NCBI GenBank assembly: GCA_046348835.1
Contig: JAXMDM010000003.1
Span: forward strand, 434,001-498,000
Length of the DNA: 64,000 bases
DNA from: Defluviicoccus sp046348835
GTDB lineage: Bacteria > Pseudomonadota > Alphaproteobacteria > Rhodospirillales > Defluviicoccaceae
Direction of reading: 5' to 3'
The position numbers were made by a program, and so were the translations under genes. Positions within the stretch are counted from its first letter, which is position 1. Every line of letters starts with the position of its first letter. Of this stretch, positions 34,394 through 42,608 are shown piece after piece. Under the pieces are notes generated by a model. That model saw only the letters and a list, made by a program, of their open reading frames with translations, was not told the origin of the DNA and made no database searches.

Positions 34394-35349
34394 TCGGCCG
34401 CCCGGGCGGCATCACCGTGACGGACCTTGCCGAGGAAGATGTTGATGATCCGATCCAGCATCTGCAGCGCCTGATCGCGCGGCCGCTGGAAGGTATTGCG
34501 GCCGATGATCTGGCCGTTGCCGCCGCCGTCGTAGATGTCCTGGGCGTCCTGGTAGACCGCATCGGCGCCCTTCATCGCACCGCCGGAGAAGATGACCAGA
34601 CGCTTGCCGTTGAAGGCGGCGTGCATCACCTGGCGCACCCGTGCCGCTTGGGTCGAAAGGTCCACCTGCGCCTTCTCGTAGACCTGTCTTGCCTCGGGCT
34701 GCTCCACGTCGGCGGTGGGCAGCTTTACCTTGATCACGTGCGCTCCCATCAGGGCCGCCATGTGTGCCGCATAGGCGTCGATGTCGATGGCGAGTTCGCC
34801 CTCCTTGGACAGCGCCCCCCCGCGCGGGTAGGACCAGACCACGGTGGCGAGGCCCTTGGCCTTGGCCTCGCGGATGATGTCGCGCAGGTCGTCCAGCATG
34901 TCGAAGGCGGCGTCGGAGCCGGGGTAGATGGTGTAGCCGACGGCGGCGCAGCCGAGGCGGATGGCATCGTCCACCGAGCCGGTGATCGCCTGCGTCGGGG
35001 CTTCCTTGCTGCGGTAGAGGGTGTTGGAGCTGTTGAGCTTGAGGATCAACGGGATCTGCGCCGCATAGGTATCGGCCACCGCCTCGATCATGCCGAGCAC
35101 CGAGGCGTAGGCGTTGAGGCCGGCGTCAAGGGCGAGCTGGGCGTGATAGACGGGATCGTAGCCGGGAGGGTTGGGCCCGAACGACCGCACCGGACCGTGC
35201 TCGAAACCCTGGTCGACCGGCAGGATCACCAGCTTGCCGGTACCGCCGAGCCGACCGTTGGAAAGCAGGCGGGCGATGTTCGCCTTGGTGCCGGGGTTGT
35301 CGCTGGCGTAGTTGGCAAGGATCTTCTGGACCCGTTGGGTAACCCTCAT
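34390..35349 (-). CDS. class I fructose-bisphosphate aldolase (DhnA/FbaB type)
   Basis: This Schiff-base aldolase cleaves fructose 1,6-bisphosphate to two triose phosphates. The 319-residue protein has the DhnA-type motifs LPVDQGFEHGP, LKLNSSNTLY, the Schiff-base lysine region HVIKVKLP and the phosphate-binding FSGGA and GRNTFQRP. ATG 35349 has GGGAGG 8 bases upstream; a longer reading upstream has no good start. It sits beside gap on the same strand, forming a glycolysis/gluconeogenesis neighbourhood, but a strong terminator between them makes separate transcripts likely. Confidence 0.92.
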   Translation of the reverse strand: MRVTQRVQKILANYASDNPGTKANIARLLSNGRLGGTGKLVILPVDQGFEHGPVRSFGPNPPGYDPVYHAQLALDAGLNAYASVLGMIEAVADTYAAQIPLILKLNSSNTLYRSKEAPTQAITGSVDDAIRLGCAAVGYTIYPGSDAAFDMLDDLRDIIREAKAKGLATVVWSYPRGGALSKEGELAIDIDAYAAHMAALMGAHVIKVKLPTADVEQPEARQVYEKAQVDLSTQAARVRQVMHAAFNGKRLVIFSGGAMKGADAVYQDAQDIYDGGGNGQIIGRNTFQRPRDQALQMLDRIINIFLGKVRHGDAARAAE

Positions 35350-35436
35350 CTCACCGACCTCCCAGTTGCCGGAGTCCGAAAGACATAGATCTCGCCCCGA
35401 GGCTTGGCAACCGGCCCCCGGCAATACGCATCGCCG

Positions 35437-35471
35437 AAAAGCAGAAGGGCGGGCCGATGGGCCCGCCCTTC
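35437..35471 (-). terminator. Rho-independent terminator after gap
   Basis: On the minus strand, GAAGGGCGGGCC (complement of 35471-35460) pairs perfectly with GGCCCGCCCTTC (35456-35445), with a 3-base loop, followed by CTGCTTTT. It starts 29 bases past the gap stop. Confidence 0.85.
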
Positions 35472-35499
35472 GAGACCGGCCGATGCCGGCGAAGCTTCG

Positions 35500-36504
35500 C
35501 TAGATCTTCGACCAGGCGACGGCGGTGTCGGACATGCGATGGGAGAAGCCCCATTCGTTGTCGTACCAGGACAGGATCCGGACCATGTTGCCGTCGATCA
35601 CCTGGGTCTGGGTGGCGTCGAAGTTCGAGCTGTGACCGTCGTGGTTGAAGTCGACCGAGACCAGCGGCTCGGTGTTGTAGGAGAGAATGCCCTTGAGGGC
35701 CCCTTCGGAGGCTTCCTTCAGCAGGGCGTTCACCTCGTCGGCGGAGGTCGACTTCTTCGACAGGAACACCAGGTCGACGACCGAGACGTTCGGTGTCGGC
35801 ACCCGGATCGCCGAGCCGTCGAGCTTACCCTTCAGGTGCGGCAGCACGAGGCCGACGGCGCGGGCGGCGCCGGTGGTGGTCGGGATCATCGACAGGGCGG
35901 CGGCGCGGGCGCGGCGCAGATCCTTGTGCAGGGTGTCGACGATGCGCTGATCGCCCGTGTAGGAGTGGATCGTCGTCATGTAGCCGCGCTCGACGCCGAT
36001 CGCCTTGTCGAGAACATAGACCGGCGGGGCGAGGCAGTTGGTGGTGCACGACGCGTTGGAGACGACCTTGTCTTCCTTGGTCAGGGTGTCCTGGTTGACG
36101 CCGAAGACGATGGTCTTGTCGGCGCCCTTCGACGGGGCGGACACCAGGACCTTCGGGGCGCCCGCTTCGAGGTGGACGGCCGCCTTGTCGCGGTCGGAGA
36201 AGATGCCGGTGCACTCGAAAACGATGTCGACACCGAGATCTTTCCACGGCAGCTTGGTCGGGTCGCGCTGTGCCAGCACGTCAACCTTGTGGCCCTTGAC
36301 GGTGATGCTGTTGGCGTCGGCGCTGACCTCGCCCGGGAACGTCCCGTGCACCGAGTCATACTTCAAGAGGTGGGCGTTGGTCTTCACGTCGCCGAGGTCG
36401 TTGATGGCGACGAACTCGACATCGTTGCGGCCCTCTTCCATCGCGGCGCGGAGAACCAGCCGCCCGATGCGTCCGAAACCGTTGATTCCTACCCGTACCG
36501 CCAT
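35500..36504 (-). CDS. gap: glyceraldehyde-3-phosphate dehydrogenase, type I
   Basis: GAPDH oxidises glyceraldehyde 3-phosphate with NAD(P) and phosphate. The 334-residue protein has the Rossmann motif GINGFGRIGR, the catalytic cysteine in SNASCTTNC (Cys153), the histidine in TTIHSYTGDQ and the C-terminal SWYDNEWGFS. An acidic residue at the end of the second strand (VAINDLGD) favours NAD. AAGGAGGGAAAAAGCAC precedes ATG 36504. The 263 bases upstream are shared with the divergent zapA unit. Confidence 0.97.
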   Translation of the reverse strand: MAVRVGINGFGRIGRLVLRAAMEEGRNDVEFVAINDLGDVKTNAHLLKYDSVHGTFPGEVSADANSITVKGHKVDVLAQRDPTKLPWKDLGVDIVFECTGIFSDRDKAAVHLEAGAPKVLVSAPSKGADKTIVFGVNQDTLTKEDKVVSNASCTTNCLAPPVYVLDKAIGVERGYMTTIHSYTGDQRIVDTLHKDLRRARAAALSMIPTTTGAARAVGLVLPHLKGKLDGSAIRVPTPNVSVVDLVFLSKKSTSADEVNALLKEASEGALKGILSYNTEPLVSVDFNHDGHSSNFDATQTQVIDGNMVRILSWYDNEWGFSHRMSDTAVAWSKI

Positions 36505-36767
36505 GTGCTTTTTCCCTCCTTGGACCGTATGCAAGCCGACTCGTTGCCGATCGGCACCTGTTGCGAAGATGAATGGTGAATGTGCAAACCGAAGTATGCT
36601 ATCTGCCGTCCGCAGGCAGCGGCGGCGCCCGGCGACGTGTCCTTGTATCAGTTGCCCGCACAATCGTCGGATTGGGCCAGCCCGTCAATCGCTTTTTGGC
36701 GTCCCGACAGAGCGGGAAACGCTCGTTTTTCCGGGGAATCGCCAACCCAGACAAGGTGAAAGGAACG

Positions 36768-36983
36768 ATGCCGAGCGCAACGGAACTACACTCGGCGGCC
36801 AGCTTGCGACGCCTCGATCGCGCCGTCCTCGAGCTGGAGGCGGCGGCGGCCCAGTTCGCCGAACGAGCCGACGCGGCGGACCGCTCGGAGGCGGAGCTGG
36901 AGCGGCTGAGGGCGCTGAACGAGACGGTGGGCAAGCGCCTGGACGCGATGATCGCGCGCCTGCGTGAATTGCTGGGGGAGTAG
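36768..36983 (+). CDS. small coiled-coil protein upstream of zapA
   Basis: This 71-residue protein is almost entirely one charged helix (LDRAVLELEAAAAQFAERADAADRS) with heptad spacing, like the small DUF4164-type proteins found before zapA in alphaproteobacteria. Function is unknown; the position suggests a link to Z-ring control. GAAAGGAACG precedes ATG 36768. It ends 3 bases before zapA, so the two are co-translated. Confidence 0.75.
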   Translation: MPSATELHSAASLRRLDRAVLELEAAAAQFAERADAADRSEAELERLRALNETVGKRLDAMIARLRELLGE

Positions 36984-36986
36984 GCG

Positions 36987-37331
36987 ATGCCACTGGTGGC
37001 TATTTCCGTCAACGGTCGGCGCTATGAGGTGAACTGCGGCGACGGCGAAGAGGATCGTCTGCGCCAGCTGGCCGACGGTGTCGATCAACGGGTGCGCAGC
37101 CTCGCCACCTCGGTCGGCCAGGCGGGCGAAGTCCGGCTGTTGCTGCTGACCTGCCTCTTGCTGCAGGACGAGTTGATCGAGGCCAGGCGCGATCCGGCCG
37201 CCATCGGCGGTGACGGTACCCCGGCCGCGGCGGCCGCTGCGGCGGCGGGTTTCGATCCCGCCTTCGCCGAAGAACTGGGCCGCCTGGCCGAGCGGATCGA
37301 AGTGGTTGCCGCGCAGTTGAAACAGCCCTAG
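36987..37331 (+). CDS. zapA: cell division protein ZapA
   Basis: ZapA cross-links FtsZ filaments at midcell. The 114-residue protein has the N-terminal ISVNGRRYEVNCGDGEEDRL strand pair, the conserved LADGVDQRVR helix and a long C-terminal coiled coil interrupted by an alanine run near residues 79-86. It is followed by the putative 6S RNA region and the 5-FCL gene, the order typical of proteobacteria. Confidence 0.92.
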   Translation: MPLVAISVNGRRYEVNCGDGEEDRLRQLADGVDQRVRSLATSVGQAGEVRLLLLTCLLLQDELIEARRDPAAIGGDGTPAAAAAAAAGFDPAFAEELGRLAERIEVVAAQLKQP

Positions 37332-37337
37332 ATTCCG

Positions 37338-37500
37338 ATCGGGCGGCGGCTGCAGGGCCCGTTAGGCATTATCCCTCCGGCCAACTATGACCTCCCGGGA
37401 GCTGTCCCTTGCGGACCCGTGGGTCCGGAAAACGGCGCCCACCTGCGTGAGCAGGCCGAGAGAGGATCACCGACCGACGGCCCAGGTGGCGCCGCCCCGT
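37338..37500 (+). ncRNA. ssrS: putative 6S RNA (boundaries approximate)
   Basis: The gap between zapA and the 5-formyl-THF cyclo-ligase gene is the conserved site of ssrS. No open frame is supported here. The region can fold: GGGCGGCG (37341-37348) with CGCCGCCC (37490-37497), and inner arms GGCGCCCACCTG (37434-37445) against CAGGTGGCGCC (37483-37493), the last two partly competing. 6S RNA sequesters the housekeeping RNA polymerase in stationary phase. The call rests on position and folding, not sequence matching; exact ends are uncertain. Confidence 0.6.
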
Positions 37501-37543
37501 TCGCGCCGATGCCAGAGCGGAGGACCGCTCGCCGGGGCGGCAA

Positions 37544-37595
37544 CACACGGCGGCAGCACACGGCGGCAGCACACGGCGGCAGCACACGGCGGCAG
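37544..37595. repeat. four tandem 13-bp repeats before the 5-FCL gene
   Basis: CACACGGCGGCAG is repeated four times without change (37544-37556, 37557-37569, 37570-37582, 37583-37595), ending 13 bases before the chosen ATG. The unit is not a multiple of three, so changes in copy number would shift any reading frame crossing it. Confidence 0.92.
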
Positions 37596-37608
37596 CAGAG
37601 GCGCGGAC

Positions 37609-38223
37609 ATGTCGGGCGGTTGGTCTCTTTCCACGGCTGATGAGGCGCCATCGGACAAGCCGGCGCTGCGTCGGCGGATGCGGCAGATGCGCCTCGTCGC
37701 CGATCAGAAGCACGGTCCGGAAGCGGCGCTGGCGGTGCTTCATCACGGCTTGGCCGGCTTGGCGTCGCTCGGCCTCGATGCCGGCACCGGCGTCGCCGGC
37801 TACTGGCCCATCGCCACCGAACTGGACATGCGGCCGCTGCTCGCCCGCTGCCATGCCCGCGGCGCCGTCTGCTCCCTGCCGGTGGTGGACGCCGCCCAGA
37901 CCCTCGCCTTCCGCCGCTGGGATCCGGAGATGGTGGTGGAAGAGGGGCCGCGGGGAACCTGGCACCCGCCGGCGACGGCGGACGAGGTGGAACCCGACAT
38001 CGTGTTCGTGCCGCTGCTCGCGGTCGACGATCGCGGTCATCGCCTGGGTCAGGGCGCGGGCTACTACGATCGCACCCTGGCGCGGCTGCGGGCGACCCGG
38101 CCGGTGACCGCGGTGGGCGTCGGTTACGCGGTGCAGCGGGTGGCGTGGCTGCCGTCGGAGCCGCACGATCAACCCCTGCAATGGATCCTGACCGAAGCGG
38201 GACTGGAACGGGTGCCGTCGTGA
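37609..38223 (+). CDS. fau: 5-formyltetrahydrofolate cyclo-ligase
   Basis: This enzyme converts 5-formyl-THF to 5,10-methenyl-THF with ATP. The 204-residue protein has the N-terminal basic helix ALRRRMRQMRL, GYWPIATELDM and the family signature GQGAGYYDR. I chose ATG 37609 with AGAGG upstream; an earlier frame crosses the 13-bp repeats and the 6S region, and is unlikely. ymdB begins 10 bases later, so the two are probably one unit. Confidence 0.9.
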   Translation: MSGGWSLSTADEAPSDKPALRRRMRQMRLVADQKHGPEAALAVLHHGLAGLASLGLDAGTGVAGYWPIATELDMRPLLARCHARGAVCSLPVVDAAQTLAFRRWDPEMVVEEGPRGTWHPPATADEVEPDIVFVPLLAVDDRGHRLGQGAGYYDRTLARLRATRPVTAVGVGYAVQRVAWLPSEPHDQPLQWILTEAGLERVPS

Positions 38224-38233
38224 GGCCGCCGTC

Positions 38234-39046
38234 GTGAGGCTACTTTATTGCGGCGATGTCGTCGGCCGCGCCGGCCGCGACGTCGTGTGCGAGCGGCTGC
38301 CCGAGCTGCGACAGCGCCTCGGCCTCGATTTCGTCCTCGTCAACGGCGAGAACGCCGCCCACGGCTTCGGCATCACCGAGGAGATCTGCCGGGCGTTCTA
38401 CGAGGCCGGCGCCGACGCCGTCACCACCGGCAACCACGTCTGGGACCGGCGGGAGACCATCGGCTACATCGCCGAAGACCCTCGCCTGCTCCGTCCGCTC
38501 AACTATCCGGAGGGGACGCCCGGTCTCGGCGCCAACATTTATCCCACCGCCGGCGGCGGCCGGGTGATGGTGATGCAGGTGATGGGGCGGCTGTTCATGG
38601 ATCCGCTCGACGACCCGTTTGCGGCGGCGGAAAAGGCGCTGCAGAATCACCGCATCGGCGCCACCGTCGACGCCATCATCGTCGACGTCCACGCCGAGGC
38701 GACCAGCGAGAAGATGGCCATGGGGCACGTCCTCGACGGGCGCGTCTCCCTCGTCGCCGGCACCCACAGCCACGTCCCGACGGCGGATGCCCACATCCTG
38801 CCGAAGGGAACCGCGTACATTACCGACGTCGGCATGTGCGGCGACTACGACTCGGTGATCGGCATGCTGAAGCACACGGCGATCCCGCGGTTCGTCACCA
38901 AGCTTCCCGGCAGCCGCCTGGAACCGGCGGACGGGCCGGCGACCCTGTGCGCGGTGCTGGTGGAAACCGACGATGCCAGCGGGCTGGCGACCCGGGTGGC
39001 GCCGCTGCGGCTGGGGGGTGCTCTGTCGGCGGCCTGGCCCGGCTGA
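38234..39046 (+). CDS. YmdB family metallophosphoesterase
   Basis: This 270-residue protein belongs to the TIGR00282/YmdB family of phosphodiesterases, which cleave 2',3'-cyclic nucleotides and influence biofilm or sporulation decisions in Bacillus. The metal-site motifs GDVVGRAGRD, NGENAAHGFG, TGNHVWD and GTHSHVPTADA are all intact. The GTG start at 38234 gives the typical N-terminus MRLLYCGDVVG. Role in this organism is unknown. Confidence 0.9.
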   Translation: MRLLYCGDVVGRAGRDVVCERLPELRQRLGLDFVLVNGENAAHGFGITEEICRAFYEAGADAVTTGNHVWDRRETIGYIAEDPRLLRPLNYPEGTPGLGANIYPTAGGGRVMVMQVMGRLFMDPLDDPFAAAEKALQNHRIGATVDAIIVDVHAEATSEKMAMGHVLDGRVSLVAGTHSHVPTADAHILPKGTAYITDVGMCGDYDSVIGMLKHTAIPRFVTKLPGSRLEPADGPATLCAVLVETDDASGLATRVAPLRLGGALSAAWPG

Positions 39047-39144
39047 TCGGCGGGTGATGGATGGTGGCCGTTGCCACCCAACATGTGGTATAAAATAGGA
39101 CAATCCCGGGCGATATGAGGTCGCCGGGGGGGAAGCAAGAAGCC

Positions 39145-39894
39145 ATGGCCGGACACTCTCAATTCAAGAACATCATGTACCGCAAGGGTGCGCAGGATGC
39201 GAAGCGCGCCAAGGCGTTCACCAAGCTCATTCGCGAGCTGACGATCGCCGCCCGCTCCGGGCTGGCCGACGTCGCTCTCAATCCGCGGTTGCGTACGGCG
39301 GTGGTGGCGGCGCGCGCCGCCAACATGCCGAAGGACACCATCGAGCGGGCGATCCGCCGCGGCGCCGGCGGCGAGGGGAGCGAGCAGTACGAGGAGATCC
39401 GCTACGAGGGGTACGGGCCGGGGGGCGTCGCCTTGATCGTCGAGGCGCTCACCGACAACCGCAACCGGACGGCGAGCGAGGTGCGTGCCGCGTTCGGCCG
39501 CCACGGCGGGACCATGGGCGAAACCGGCAGCGTCTCGTTCATGTTCGACCGCGTCGGCCTGATCCACTACCCGGCCGCCGCCGCCGACGCCGAGGCGATG
39601 TTCGAGGCGGCGCTGGACGCCGGCGCCGAGGACGTGCAGTCGGACGAGAGCGGCCATGAGATCTATTGCCGGCCGGACGACCTGAGCCAGGTTCGCGATC
39701 AACTGGAGCAGCGCTTCGGCGCCGCCGATGTCGCCCGGCTCGATTGGCGGTCGCAGACGACCGTGGCGGTGGGCGAGGACGACGCCCAGACCCTGTTCAA
39801 GCTGCTCGACGTCCTCGACGACAACGACGATGTGCAGCGCGTCGCCGCCAACTTCGAGGTTGCCGATGAGATCGTCGAGCGGCTCAGTCGCTGA
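39145..39894 (+). CDS. yebC: YebC/PmpR family regulator / translation factor
   Basis: YebC family proteins act as transcriptional regulators and have been linked to ribosome stalling relief at proline motifs. The 249-residue protein starts MAGHSQFKNIMYRK and has the conserved PKDTIERAIRRGAG and EGYGPGGVALIVEALTDNRNRT. ATG 39145 is the family start; an earlier in-frame ATG at 39115 adds 10 residues and lacks the conserved beginning. ruvC follows by 48 bases, the usual yebC-ruvC order. Confidence 0.95.
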   Translation: MAGHSQFKNIMYRKGAQDAKRAKAFTKLIRELTIAARSGLADVALNPRLRTAVVAARAANMPKDTIERAIRRGAGGEGSEQYEEIRYEGYGPGGVALIVEALTDNRNRTASEVRAAFGRHGGTMGETGSVSFMFDRVGLIHYPAAAADAEAMFEAALDAGAEDVQSDESGHEIYCRPDDLSQVRDQLEQRFGAADVARLDWRSQTTVAVGEDDAQTLFKLLDVLDDNDDVQRVAANFEVADEIVERLSR

Positions 39895-39942
39895 CCGCAT
39901 GAACCGCGCCCCCGGCGGCGGCGGGGTCCGCCCGGAGCGGCG

Positions 39943-40446
39943 ATGCGGGTGATCGGCATCGACCCCGGGCTCGGCACCACCGGCTGGGGGGTCATCGAGA
40001 CCACCGGGACGCGACTCCGCCACGTCGGCGACGGCGTCGTCGTCAGCGACAGCGGGCGGAGCCTGGCGGCGCGGCTGCTGCAGCTGGCCGAAGGGTTGGA
40101 GGAGGTGATCGCCCGCTACCGCCCGGACGAGGCGGCGGTGGAGGAGACGTTCGTCAACCGCAACGCGGTCTCCACCTTGCGCCTCGGCCAGGCCCGCGGC
40201 ATCGCGCTTCTGGTTCCGGCCCGGGCGGGGCTCGCGGTCGCCGAATACCTGCCGAACCTGGTCAAGAAGACGGTGGTGGGGGTCGGCCACGCCGGCAAGC
40301 CGCAGGTGCAGATGATGGTGCGGGTACTGCTGCCGCAGGCCCTGGTGCGCACCGCCGATGCCGCCGACGCCCTGGCCGTGGCCATCTGCCACGCCCACCA
40401 CCGGCAGACGGCCAGGCGGCTTCGCCAGGCGGCGGGGGCGGAATGA
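39943..40446 (+). CDS. ruvC: Holliday junction resolvase RuvC
   Basis: RuvC nicks Holliday junctions during recombinational repair. The 167-residue protein has the acidic catalytic residues at Asp7 (GIDPGLG), Glu67/68 (VEETFVNRN), and the C-terminal Asp pair in DAADALAVAICHAH. Its stop overlaps the ruvA start (40443-40446). The three ruv genes are coupled. Confidence 0.96.
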   Translation: MRVIGIDPGLGTTGWGVIETTGTRLRHVGDGVVVSDSGRSLAARLLQLAEGLEEVIARYRPDEAAVEETFVNRNAVSTLRLGQARGIALLVPARAGLAVAEYLPNLVKKTVVGVGHAGKPQVQMMVRVLLPQALVRTADAADALAVAICHAHHRQTARRLRQAAGAE

Positions 40447-41087
40447 TCGGCAAGCTGGCCGGCCGGGTCGATGCGGTGGACGAGACGACGGCGGTGATCG
40501 ACGTCGGCGGGGTCGGTTACGTGGTCACCTGCTCGGCACGGACGCTGGCGGCGCTGGCGTTGGACGCACCGGCGGTGCTGTTCATCGAGACCGTCGTCCG
40601 TGAGGACGCGATCACCCTGTTCGGGTTCATCGAAACCGGCGAACGCCAGTTGTTCCGGCTGCTGCAGACGGTGCAGGGGGTGGGCCCGAAGGCGGCGCTG
40701 GCCATCCTCGGTGCGCTCGGCACCGACGCCCTGATCGCCGCCATCGCCGGCGGCGACAAGGCGGCGATCCGGCGTGCGCCCGGCATCGGCGACCGCCTCG
40801 CCGCCCGCATCGCCGGCGAACTCGCCGACCGTATCGGTCAACTGGCGGCGCCGGCGGCCCGGGCCACGTCCATCGGCGGCGGCGCCGGCGCGTCCTCGAC
40901 GACGCCCACCGTTGCCGGTGATGCCGTGTCGGCGCTGGTCAACCTCGGCTTCCGCGCCATCGACGCCCAGGCGGCGGTCGGTCGGGTCGCCGGCCGGCTG
41001 GGCGAGGGGGCGGCGATCGACACCCTGATCCGGGCCAGCCTTGCCGAGCTCGCCGCCGTCGACGGCGGCAAGGGGGCGGGCAGGTGA
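40443..41087 (+). CDS. ruvA: Holliday junction DNA helicase subunit RuvA
   Basis: RuvA tetramers bind the junction and load RuvB. The 214-residue protein has the OB-fold (residues 1-65; IGKLAGRVDAVD), tandem helix-hairpin-helix motifs (TVQGVGPKAALAIL, APGIGDRLAARIAGEL) and a C-terminal RuvB-binding domain (ALVNLGFRAIDAQ) after an Ala/Gly-rich linker. It overlaps ruvC by four bases and ruvB by four (GTGA). Confidence 0.96.
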   Translation: MIGKLAGRVDAVDETTAVIDVGGVGYVVTCSARTLAALALDAPAVLFIETVVREDAITLFGFIETGERQLFRLLQTVQGVGPKAALAILGALGTDALIAAIAGGDKAAIRRAPGIGDRLAARIAGELADRIGQLAAPAARATSIGGGAGASSTTPTVAGDAVSALVNLGFRAIDAQAAVGRVAGRLGEGAAIDTLIRASLAELAAVDGGKGAGR

Positions 41088-42154
41088 CCGGGATCTCCGA
41101 ACCGGACGGGGCGGCCGGATCAAGGCTGGTCGGCGCCGACGGCAACGGCGACGATGGCGGCGAGACGACGCTGCGGCCGGCCCGGCTCGGCGAGTTCATC
41201 GGCCAGCAGCGGTTGCGCGACAACCTCGGCGTGTTCATCGCCGCCGCCGCCGTCCGCCACGAACCTCTCGACCACGTTCTCCTGCACGGGCCGCCGGGGC
41301 TCGGCAAGACGACGCTGGCGCAGATCGTTGCCCGCGAGCTCGGCGTCGGCTTCCGCGCCACCTCCGGCCCGGTCATCGCCAAGCCGGGCGACCTGGCGGC
41401 GCTGCTGACCAACCTCGAGCCCCGCGACGTCTTGTTCATCGACGAGATCCACCGGCTTTCGCCGGCGGTCGAGGAGATCCTCTATCCGGCGATGGAGGAC
41501 GGCAAGCTCGACCTGATGATTGGCGAGGGGCCGGCGGCGCGGTCGATCCGCATCGATCTGGCTCCCTTCACCCTTGTCGGCGCCACCACCCGCTCGGGCC
41601 TGCTGACGACGCCGCTGCGGGAGCGGTTCGGCATCCCGCTGCGGCTGGAGTTCTACAGCGAGGGAGAACTGCAGGTGATCGTCGGCCGCGCCGCCCGGGT
41701 GATCGGCCTCGACCTTACCGCAGCCGGCGCCGGCGAGATCGCCCGGCGGTCGCGGGGAACGCCGCGGGTGGCGGTGCGGCTGTTGCGCCGGGTCCGCGAC
41801 TTCGCCTGCGACGGGGCGGCCGTCGATGCCGCCGCCGCCGACGCGGCGCTGGCCCGGCTGGAGGTGGATCAGCGCGGCCTCGACGCCATGGACCGCCGCT
41901 ACCTCGGCTGCCTCGCCGAGTTCTACAACGGCGGTCCGGCCGGCATCGACACCATCGCCGCGGCGCTGGCCGAACAGCGCGATACGGTCGAAGATGTGAT
42001 CGAACCGTTCCTCCTCCAGAAGGGCTTCATCATGCGCACGCCAAGGGGGCGGATGCTGGCGCCGCTCGCCTACGACCACCTGGGATTGCGCCGGCCGCCG
42101 GCACCGCCGCAGCTGGATCTGGGCCTGGACGAGAGGAGCAACCGGGATGGCTGA
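41084..42154 (+). CDS. ruvB: Holliday junction branch migration ATPase RuvB
   Basis: RuvB is the hexameric AAA+ motor that drives branch migration with RuvA. The 356-residue protein has Walker A GPPGLGKTT, Walker B LFIDEIHRL, sensor GATTRSG and the C-terminal winged-helix part (EPFLLQKGFIMRTPRGR). The start GTG 41084 overlaps ruvA. The extra N-terminal ~20 residues are variable. Its end overlaps ybgC by 8 bases. Confidence 0.97.
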   Translation: MTGISEPDGAAGSRLVGADGNGDDGGETTLRPARLGEFIGQQRLRDNLGVFIAAAAVRHEPLDHVLLHGPPGLGKTTLAQIVARELGVGFRATSGPVIAKPGDLAALLTNLEPRDVLFIDEIHRLSPAVEEILYPAMEDGKLDLMIGEGPAARSIRIDLAPFTLVGATTRSGLLTTPLRERFGIPLRLEFYSEGELQVIVGRAARVIGLDLTAAGAGEIARRSRGTPRVAVRLLRRVRDFACDGAAVDAAAADAALARLEVDQRGLDAMDRRYLGCLAEFYNGGPAGIDTIAAALAEQRDTVEDVIEPFLLQKGFIMRTPRGRMLAPLAYDHLGLRRPPAPPQLDLGLDERSNRDG

Positions 42155-42608
42155 AGGTCCACCGGCCGACGCCGGCGCGGGGTTCGTCCACCTGCATCGG
42201 GTGCGCATCTATTACGAGGACACCGATTCCTCCGGCCTCGTCTACCACGCCAACTACCTGCGATTCGCCGAGCGCGCCCGCACCGAGATGCTGCGCGAAT
42301 TCGGCTTCGTCCACCCGGCCCTGCTCGCCGGCGACGGCGTTGCCTTCGTCGTCCGCCACCTCGCCGCGGACTTCCGCGCGCCGGCCCGCCTGGATGATCT
42401 CGTGGCGGTGGAGACCCGGGTCAAGTCGCAGCACGGGGCCTCGCTGGACCTCCTCCAGGACATAACCCGGGATGGTATTGACCTCGTCCAGCTAAAGGTG
42501 AAACTCGCCTGTATCACCCCCGACGGCCGACCGACCCGGGTACCGGCAGCGCTCCGTGCGGCCTTCGGTCGGCTGATCGACAACAGCTCCGGACGAAGCG
42601 ATGGATAA
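42147..42608 (+). CDS. ybgC: acyl-CoA thioesterase YbgC
   Basis: This hotdog-fold thioesterase stands at the head of the tol-pal cluster in most proteobacteria. The 153-residue protein has the active-site region YYEDTDSSGLVYHANYLRFAERAR with the catalytic aspartate. It may act on short-chain or phospholipid-linked acyl-CoA. It overlaps ruvB at the 5' end and tolQ at the 3' end by eight bases each, so the ruv and tol genes form one continuous operon here. Confidence 0.94.
   Translation: MAEGPPADAGAGFVHLHRVRIYYEDTDSSGLVYHANYLRFAERARTEMLREFGFVHPALLAGDGVAFVVRHLAADFRAPARLDDLVAVETRVKSQHGASLDLLQDITRDGIDLVQLKVKLACITPDGRPTRVPAALRAAFGRLIDNSSGRSDG

Noticed and set aside
37544..37595. CRISPR-like array
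   Set aside because: The units are 13 bp, directly adjacent and without spacers; no cas gene is present.
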